Of a DNA stretch of 10,443 bases, positions 5,333 through 10,443 are shown in pieces. Origin of the DNA: Acidobacteriaceae bacterium (GTDB taxonomy: Bacteria > Acidobacteriota > Terriglobia > Terriglobales > SbA1); NCBI GenBank assembly GCA_019237515.1, contig JAFAGX010000239.1:1-10443 (forward strand), in the 5' to 3' direction. The notes beneath the pieces are model-generated. The model ran no database searches. It was not told the origin of the DNA and was given only the letters and a program-made list of their open reading frames with translations. Numbering within the stretch: position 1 is the first letter of the stretch; every line of letters begins with the position of its first letter. Position numbers and translations under genes: made by a program.

Positions 5333-8300
5333 TAGAAGGCATACCTCAACGAGAACTGAATCAACCTGGGTGTTCCTGCGGTCGAAATAATTTTGCCGAA
5401 AGTGCTCGGATTTTCGACGTCATTCTGGGCCGGATTGGCAAAATTCGGGTGATTCCACAGATTGAAAAAATCCGTCGTAAAACGTAAGGTTTGGCGCTCG
5501 GTGATCGCGAAATTCTTGATCAAGGAAAAGTCCCAGTTCTGCTGGAAAGGTCCCCGATAAATATTACGGCCCAAATCTCCAAAGTTGGTCCCGCAAAAAT
5601 TAGGATTCGTTTGCGTGTTGCACTCAAACGCCGGGTTACCGCCCGCCACCTGTGGATATACCAGCGGAGCAGTAGTGAAGTTATTGATATTGAGATATCC
5701 GTTCAGGCGCTGATGAATGTCACCGCTCGTTTTTCCCGAGGCAATCGTCCCGCCTGGGGCCAATTCGGCTCCGAGCGTGGGCGCCAAGCCTGCGCCCAGG
5801 AACGCAGTACCTGCGCCGGAATCGAAGACAGAAAACGGCGTTCCTGATTGGAAAATACTGATTCCGCCGATGGACCAATTGCCCAATAGCGCTGCTTTGG
5901 CTCCTCTCACGTTGCGATATAGCGGCAGATCATAGCGGTAGCTTGCGATCAACCGGTGAGTGCGATCAAAATCGGACAGTCCACGAGACGGGGTAAGACT
6001 GGATTCATCGTTCCACGCAGTCGCGAAAGCCGTATTGCCACTGGAAGTCGCATCGGTTGAACGGGAGAAAGTGTAAGCCGCCTGAAAATATCCAGCACCC
6101 CAACGGCGCGAAACTGTGGTTTGCAACGAGTGGTAATGCGAGTAGGCATCGTCGATAAACGCCTGCATCCCCGAATATCCGTTGATGGGTAATGACCGCG
6201 ACCGCGCCGGCCCATTAGGAATCGTATCGTACATGATTTTGTACGGTGTCCCATTCGCTGCTGTGATGGTCAGCGGGTTGCTCGGGCTGACGTTCTGCGC
6301 CTGCAGCGGCGTGCGGGTTTCGCGCAGATGGATGGAGTGAGTACCCACGTAGCCCACTTCGAGCACCCAGCGTCTACCGAGTTCACGCTGTAATGTGAGG
6401 TTCCATTGTTGAGTGTTCGGCGTTACAAAATGCCGCGGAACCGGCAAAACGAATATGCCTTGCGAGGTAAGCCCGGCGGCACCGTTTGGGCAGGAGAAGC
6501 TTGGCGCCTGGGTTGTGTCATTGCCGGGGAATCCTTGGAATACTGCCAGGCATGGAACGAAAGCGGGATCAATTACACCGCCGGAGGGCAGCGCGTTAGG
6601 ATTCGACGTAGACCCCACGGGAATGCAATTCGCCGGAGCGCTCGCTGAGAAGAAAGTAGAGGCGCAACCGGGAAGTCCGCCCCCAAATGCCACTGGCAGG
6701 AACGGCGCGTTAAAGCTAAGTTGATCCACTGATCCCACATCCTCGCGAACGTAGTAGATCCCGTAACCGCCGCGAAGCGAAGTCGTATGTTTGCCAAAAA
6801 TGTCCCACGCAAACCCGACTCGCGGGCCAAGTCCTGTCGCGTAATCATTTCGATAGGTAGTGTTGCTGCCAGTCGGATTCAAGCCGGGCACGCCTAAACC
6901 CTTAACGCAGCCTCCATAGATGAACGGATATTTCCCTTCATCCGCAAGCTGCGGATCAGCGTTTCCGATGTGGCAGAGGTTGTCATGGAACCCGCCAAAA
7001 ACTTCCGTGCGAAAGCCCAGATTCAGCGTCAAGTCCTTGCGGACCTTCCAATCGTCCTGCGCATAGAAACCAAAGTCGTTGGTGCGGTACTGATGGTTGT
7101 ACACGCCCCCGCCGCCAAAGCTGAATGGCGGCGCACCCTGCAGAAATTCCTGGAAATCACTCAAGCCGCCGGCGTTGGCGAAAATGAGTTGACCATTGAA
7201 TACTTGCGGAAAGAGTTTATCGAGCTGTACCCGGGCAAACTCGCCTCCCCAACTGAGAACATGTGCTCCGTGCACCCAACTGAAATTATCGACAAAGTTG
7301 AAATTGTTCTGGTCCTGGTGCTGGTCGGCGAAGGGCGCGGGCCCAAGCTGGAAACCGGAACTGTTCAGAGTGAACTTGTAAATCGCCTGTGTGACATTAT
7401 TCGTTGGCCGTTGGATCCCGAGATCCGCAGCCGTCACTGGGTTGATGTTATCGAGACTGTTGTTGATGTGCACCACGCCAAAACGAAAATCGTTTACCAA
7501 GGTCGGTGAAAACAGGTGTGTTTCGTTGATGCTGAAGAAACGCGCGTGGATTGGCAGGTCGAATGGGAAGTCTAAATCGGTAGATGCGATACTGCTTGCC
7601 AACGTCGAACCCAACGACTCGGCCAATCCTCCGGCACCGAACGGCAGGAATGATTCGGAATCAGAGAAGAAGAAGCGGGCCGAAATCTTGTCATTGCCCC
7701 CGCGGAATTCGCGGTCCCAATTCGTAGTGAACTGATCGTCCCTGTAGTGCCCCGGGCGGGTTATGAAGAACGGCGCAGTATTGATGCTCGGTGTGCAACC
7801 TGGCGCCGGGCCAACCGTGAGCCCCGGAGTGCCCGGAAGCGATGGAATCAGGTAGCCGTTGGCATCTCCGCCGAACTGGTTGCTCTTGAAATTAAGCAAT
7901 TTCAGAATCACTGGATCAATGACAATCGGTACGGCGGCGCAGCCAGCCGTTGCGGGCGAACTGAAATCTTTGATTAGCGTCGCAGCATCCCGCGTGGCTG
8001 GCAAAATCGGGAAGCCGGGGTTGCTGATGGCCGTGCCCGGGGACTCTCCGCTGCGCTGGCGCGTGCCCTGATAGTTCACAAAAAAGAAGCCCAATTTTTC
8101 AGTTCCCACCGGGCCGCCCAGACTGCCACCGAAGATGTTCTGCTTGACGGATGGCCGCCGCTCGCCTGCACGGTTCAGGAAAAATTCGTTGGCATTCAGC
8201 ACGTCGTTCCGAAAAAATTCGTATACATCTCCGTGAAATGTCCTCGTCCCGGACTTCAGGATGGCATTGACATTTCCCCCGCCGTTTCGGCCCTGGCTGG

Positions 8301-8997
8301 CGTCATACAGCGAGGTCTGGACTTTGAATTCACCGATCACATCCGGATTCGGCAACGGGACATTCGTGGTTTGTGCCACGTTGTAGTCAGTGGCGCTGAT
8401 CCCTTCGATCAGATAATTGTTGTTATCTTCACGCTGGCCGTTGACAAAGATCTTGTTGCTGCCACGCCCAAGTTGCGCAGAAGCATTCAATTCCGACTGA
8501 ACCCCAGTGGAAAGCGTAAGCAACTGCTGGAAATTCTGCGTGGCCAGGGGGAGTTCGCGAATGGTAACTGCCTCAATCGCCTGCCCGGTCGTCGCTTGTG
8601 TGGTTTCCACGGCTTGAACCTGGGCCTCAACTTCAATCTTCTCCTGTACCGCCTGCGTTCGTAATTGAGCAATCATGCGCGTGGTTTCGGTCACACGCAC
8701 CACAATGTTGGGAAAAGTACCTTCCGCAAAACCGCCGCTGTGAACCGTCACGCTGTAGGTCCCTACAGGCAAAAGCGTCGCCGTGAAAGCACCGTTAGAA
8801 TCGGTCTTCGTGGTTCGCACCACAACACCGGTGTCTTGATTTGTGATACGCACTTCAGCCCCGGCCACAAAGGCGCCGCTCGGATCTTGCACCGTGCCGC
8901 TGATGGCTCCGGTTGCGCCGCCCTGTGCGAAGCCCCCAACTGCAAGCGCAAACAGAACAAAACCGATCCCGACTAATTTTCCCAATAGACCCCGCAT
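5332..8997 (-). CDS. Oar-like TonB-dependent outer-membrane receptor
   Basis: A large outer-membrane transporter, 1221 residues, of the kind greatly expanded in Acidobacteriota. In order: a signal peptide (about 1-24, hydrophobic IGFVLFALAVGGFA); a carboxypeptidase-regulatory-like beta-sandwich (about 28-115, GAISGTVQDPSGA and PVGTYSVTV); a plug region with GRGSNKIFVNGQREDNNNYL and the GEFKVQTSLYDASQGRNGG block; and a long beta-barrel ending in FSLRYAF, with the C-terminal aromatic typical of BAM-inserted proteins. The plug fragment LKSGTRTFHGDVYEFFRND is diagnostic of this family. The ligand is unknown. Energy would come from a TonB/ExbBD complex; a probable tonB starts at the left edge of the window. 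The start ATG has GAGGGG about 6 bases upstream. It is the first gene of the minus-strand run, 220 bases downstream of the SDR gene, with its own candidate promoter. Confidence 0.93.
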   Translation of the reverse strand: MRGLLGKLVGIGFVLFALAVGGFAQGGATGAISGTVQDPSGAFVAGAEVRITNQDTGVVVRTTKTDSNGAFTATLLPVGTYSVTVHSGGFAEGTFPNIVVRVTETTRMIAQLRTQAVQEKIEVEAQVQAVETTQATTGQAIEAVTIRELPLATQNFQQLLTLSTGVQSELNASAQLGRGSNKIFVNGQREDNNNYLIEGISATDYNVAQTTNVPLPNPDVIGEFKVQTSLYDASQGRNGGGNVNAILKSGTRTFHGDVYEFFRNDVLNANEFFLNRAGERRPSVKQNIFGGSLGGPVGTEKLGFFFVNYQGTRQRSGESPGTAISNPGFPILPATRDAATLIKDFSSPATAGCAAVPIVIDPVILKLLNFKSNQFGGDANGYLIPSLPGTPGLTVGPAPGCTPSINTAPFFITRPGHYRDDQFTTNWDREFRGGNDKISARFFFSDSESFLPFGAGGLAESLGSTLASSIASTDLDFPFDLPIHARFFSINETHLFSPTLVNDFRFGVVHINNSLDNINPVTAADLGIQRPTNNVTQAIYKFTLNSSGFQLGPAPFADQHQDQNNFNFVDNFSWVHGAHVLSWGGEFARVQLDKLFPQVFNGQLIFANAGGLSDFQEFLQGAPPFSFGGGGVYNHQYRTNDFGFYAQDDWKVRKDLTLNLGFRTEVFGGFHDNLCHIGNADPQLADEGKYPFIYGGCVKGLGVPGLNPTGSNTTYRNDYATGLGPRVGFAWDIFGKHTTSLRGGYGIYYVREDVGSVDQLSFNAPFLPVAFGGGLPGCASTFFSASAPANCIPVGSTSNPNALPSGGVIDPAFVPCLAVFQGFPGNDTTQAPSFSCPNGAAGLTSQGIFVLPVPRHFVTPNTQQWNLTLQRELGRRWVLEVGYVGTHSIHLRETRTPLQAQNVSPSNPLTITAANGTPYKIMYDTIPNGPARSRSLPINGYSGMQAFIDDAYSHYHSLQTTVSRRWGAGYFQAAYTFSRSTDATSSGNTAFATAWNDESSLTPSRGLSDFDRTHRLIASYRYDLPLYRNVRGAKAALLGNWSIGGISIFQSGTPFSVFDSGAGTAFLGAGLAPTLGAELAPGGTIASGKTSGDIHQRLNGYLNINNFTTAPLVYPQVAGGNPAFECNTQTNPNFCGTNFGDLGRNIYRGPFQQNWDFSLIKNFAITERQTLRFTTDFFNLWNHPNFANPAQNDVENPSTFGKIISTAGTPRLIQFSLRYAF

Positions 8998-9066
8998 ACA
9001 CGCCCCCTCAAAGCAAAGTGCAAAATTTTTCTAAATGGATTGCAGGCAGGACGAACGACACGAACA

Positions 9067-9096
9067 GTTATGAAGTCTGGTCCCCATGAGTTTCAA
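9067..9096 (-). promoter_or_regulatory. Candidate sigma-70-type promoter of the receptor operon
   Basis: On the minus strand TTGAAA (9096-9091; 5 of 6 to the consensus -35) is followed after 18 bases by CATAAC (9072-9067; 4 of 6 to -10). Transcription would start near 9060 and give a leader of about 60 bases before the ATG at 8997. It is the best match I found in the 220-base gap between the SDR and receptor genes, but the -10 is mediocre. Confidence 0.33.
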
Positions 9097-9217
9097 TGGA
9101 TACACTGCCTCCCCGGTTGTGCGCTATGGAATCCAGGGTTGCGAAAGCTTACTCGAAAACAGCTCCGATTTTCAACCGCTTGGTGGCTCGGAACCGTCGT
9201 TTTTTGGGTTTCGAGGG

Positions 9218-10006
9218 CTATAGCCCCTTATAAGCGCCTCCATCAACAAGGATGGTTTGTCCAGTGATGTAGGACGCCCGCTCCGAAGCCAACCATACGA
9301 TTGTGTCAGCCAGTTCGCTCGGTTCCCCAACTCTTTTCAGGGGTGAATCGGCAGCCCACCCATCAAAAAATTCCTTCTCCGGCTTTCCTTGCGATGCAGA
9401 TCGAGCTTTAGCGAGTTCCTTCAAGCGGTCGGTGGCCGTGTATCCTGGGCCAACGTTGTTCACGAGAATTCCGTCTTTGCCAAATTCATTGGCCAGACTT
9501 TTAACCAGGCCAACCACGGCGGCTCGCACTGCATTCGACAAAACCAGGTCAGGCACGGGCTGTTTCGTTGTGAGCGAGGTAATCGTAATAATCCTTCCCC
9601 AATGCTTCTTCTGCATGTGAGGGATCACCTCTCGAGCAAAATAGACAGTGCTCAAGAAATTGGCCTCGACGGCTTTCTGCCAATCCTCCAGCGTAGCGGC
9701 AAGAAATCCTTTGGCGGGAGGCCCGCCGGCATTCGTCACACACACATCCACGCCGCCGAACTTCTCCACCGTCTGATTGACAAACTCATGCACGGAACCG
9801 GGGCGAGTCACATCCAGCGGCAAAGCCAGCACTTCTACGTTATGTTGTTTTTTGATCTGTTCAGCTGCTTTGCGTAAAGCATCGGCGTTTCGCGCGCACA
9901 TTGCCAGCCGGCAGCCTTCGGCCGCAAAGGCGTCCGCGGTGGCTCGCCCGATTCCCTGGCTGGAAGCCGCAACGATTGCCACACGATCTCGGAGTCCTGT
10001 TTCCAT
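9218..10006 (-). CDS. SDR-family oxidoreductase, beta-ketoacyl-reductase-like without YxxxK
   Basis: A 262-residue Rossmann-fold short-chain dehydrogenase/reductase, a normal length. The nucleotide-binding turn is ASSQGIG (14-20) in place of the usual TGxxxGIG. NAGG (92-95), the active-site-type N116 and S144 (TITSLT), and the C-terminal ITGQTILVDGG (247-257) are all present. The catalytic Tyr and Lys are not: the segment reads LSNAVRAAVVGL, which aligns Ser157 and Arg161 to the Y and K of YxxxK. This matches a known side branch of the family resembling 3-oxoacyl-ACP reductases but lacking a perfect cofactor motif and catalytic tetrad (CDD's BKR_like_SDR_like type, from memory). Such proteins are often auto-annotated as FabG; that label should not be taken as function. 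The substrate is unknown. It is the first gene left of a divergent gene pair and has no Shine-Dalgarno close to its ATG. Confidence 0.87.
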   Translation of the reverse strand: METGLRDRVAIVAASSQGIGRATADAFAAEGCRLAMCARNADALRKAAEQIKKQHNVEVLALPLDVTRPGSVHEFVNQTVEKFGGVDVCVTNAGGPPAKGFLAATLEDWQKAVEANFLSTVYFAREVIPHMQKKHWGRIITITSLTTKQPVPDLVLSNAVRAAVVGLVKSLANEFGKDGILVNNVGPGYTATDRLKELAKARSASQGKPEKEFFDGWAADSPLKRVGEPSELADTIVWLASERASYITGQTILVDGGAYKGL

Positions 10007-10015
10007 AGGGTCGGA

Positions 10016-10044
10016 ATTATAAATGCAGCTCCTCGTTGTTCCAT
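10016..10044 (-). promoter_or_regulatory. Promoter of the SDR gene, giving a nearly leaderless mRNA
   Basis: A perfect TATAAT (10021-10016, minus strand) lies only 9 bases before the ATG at 10006. A weak -35, ATGGAA (10044-10039; 3 of 6), lies 17 bases further upstream. Transcription would begin 0-5 bases before the start codon, leaving no room for a ribosome-binding site. The nearest AGGAG-like sequence is over 20 bases upstream of the ATG and itself upstream of the -10. Confidence 0.5.
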
Positions 10045-10085
10045 CCGAGCTTAAATTTCGCAGCCCACCCGATGGATGGCGAATC

Positions 10086-10091
10086 TATACT
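10086..10091 (+). promoter_or_regulatory. Possible -10 element of the Cys/Met enzyme gene
   Basis: TATACT (5 of 6 to TATAAT) lies 24 bases before the ATG at 10116 on the plus strand. No recognisable -35 is found at the correct spacing (GCCCAC at 10063-10068). A start near 10098 would still include the ribosome-binding site at 10103. It lies in the 109-base divergent region shared with the SDR promoter. Confidence 0.3.
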
Positions 10092-10115
10092 TACCTGTTC
10101 ACGAGGAGAGGGATT

Positions 10116-10443
10116 ATGAACCGCACACCACGCCAGCCAGAAACCAAAGCCGTTCGCGGAGGCACCAACCTCGATAAGAAAAATGGGCCTCTCTCCACGC
10201 CGATTTACCAGACCTCCACTTTCGAAGTCACGGACAACGAGCAGCAACTGCGCGCGACACCGACGGACATGTTTTACACCCGTTACGGCAATCCGACCCA
10301 CACAGTTGCGGAACAAGCTATCGCCGAACTGGAATGCACTGACAAGGCATTGCTGTTTGCTTCCGGCATGAACGCCATTACAACTTCGATTTTGGCCCTA
10401 CTCAAAAATGGTGACCACGTCGTGGCCCAGCGAGATATCTATG
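10116..10443 (+). CDS. Cys/Met metabolism PLP enzyme, N-terminal fragment (cystathionine gamma-synthase / homocysteine synthase-like)
   Basis: The first 109 codons of a trans-sulfuration-family PLP enzyme, cut by the right edge. Visible family signatures are ETKAVRGGT at the N-terminus, LSTPIYQTSTF, the FYTRYGNPT block (Tyr and Arg that contact the PLP phosphate of the neighbouring subunit), LE-x6-ALLFASGMNAI, and GDHVVAQRDIY at the cut. The active-site lysine lies beyond the window. Family members include cystathionine gamma-synthase, O-acetylhomoserine sulfhydrylase, cystathionine beta/gamma-lyase and methionine gamma-lyase, which cannot be told apart from this piece. The start is well supported by GAGGAGAGGG (10103-10112), 3 bases before the ATG. 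It is divergent from the SDR gene. The protein would be cytoplasmic, probably in methionine/cysteine synthesis. Confidence 0.88.
   Translation, partial: MNRTPRQPETKAVRGGTNLDKKNGPLSTPIYQTSTFEVTDNEQQLRATPTDMFYTRYGNPTHTVAEQAIAELECTDKALLFASGMNAITTSILALLKNGDHVVAQRDIY

Noticed and set aside
6970..7509. Plus-strand open frame of 179 codons
   Set aside because: Lies wholly inside the receptor gene on the opposite strand, with no motif or start signal.
5332..8997. The receptor considered as a surface adhesin or S-layer protein because of its size
   Set aside because: The signal peptide, carboxypeptidase-regulatory-like domain, plug motifs and terminal phenylalanine fit an Oar-like TonB-dependent receptor.
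9215..9226. Perfect 12-bp palindrome GGGCTATAGCCC over the SDR stop codon, considered as a terminator
   Set aside because: No loop and no T-run on the minus strand after it; the nearby T-run (9200-9205) reads T on the plus strand, where no gene ends.
10041..10079. CCATCC...GGATGG inverted repeat in the divergent promoter region, considered as an operator
   Set aside because: Only 6 bp per arm with a 27-base spacer, which is expected by chance.

Overview
The window looks like chromosomal DNA of an acidobacterium (Acidobacteriota, probably class Terriglobia/Acidobacteriia). The main evidence is a 1221-residue TonB-dependent receptor of the Oar-like type, with an N-terminal carboxypeptidase-regulatory-like domain, a family greatly expanded in that phylum. 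At the left edge there is also the start of a protein whose first residues resemble acidobacterial TonB energy transducers. This assignment rests on family recognition, not on a database search. I see no tRNA, rRNA, CRISPR array, transposase or phage gene.

Layout, left to right. Positions 1-70 (minus strand) hold the first 23 codons of a probable tonB, preceded by a good ribosome-binding site and an inverted-repeat leader. Positions 71-296 hold no gene but contain hairpins, including a weak terminator-like one. Threonine synthase (thrC) fills 297-1646 (minus). A gap of 104 bases carries a REP-like hairpin. Then comes a tightly packed minus-strand run which, in order of transcription, is: the TonB-dependent receptor (8997-5332), an AhpD/carboxymuconolactone-decarboxylase-like protein (5332-4760), a class I aminotransferase (4760-3573), an exported amidohydrolase (3536-2193) and a cupin (2191-1751). 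The first two junctions are TAATG stop/start overlaps, the third is a 36-base gap and the last is TGAAATG, so the five genes very probably form one operon. Upstream of them, across 220 bases, is an SDR-family oxidoreductase (10006-9218, minus) with an apparently leaderless promoter. Divergent from it, a Cys/Met-metabolism PLP enzyme begins at 10116 (plus) and runs off the right edge.

The five-gene run reads like a small uptake-and-processing unit: an outer-membrane receptor, a periplasmic metal-dependent amidohydrolase, a cytoplasmic aminotransferase, and two small proteins (AhpD-like and cupin) of unknown role. The substrate cannot be read from the sequence; a nitrogen-containing small molecule or peptide is a reasonable guess. 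Two proteins have lost their family's hallmark catalytic residues: the AhpD-like protein has no CxxC, and the SDR has Ser/Arg in place of Tyr/Lys. The flanking thrC and the Cys/Met enzyme fit amino-acid metabolism (threonine and methionine/cysteine) but need not belong to the same unit.
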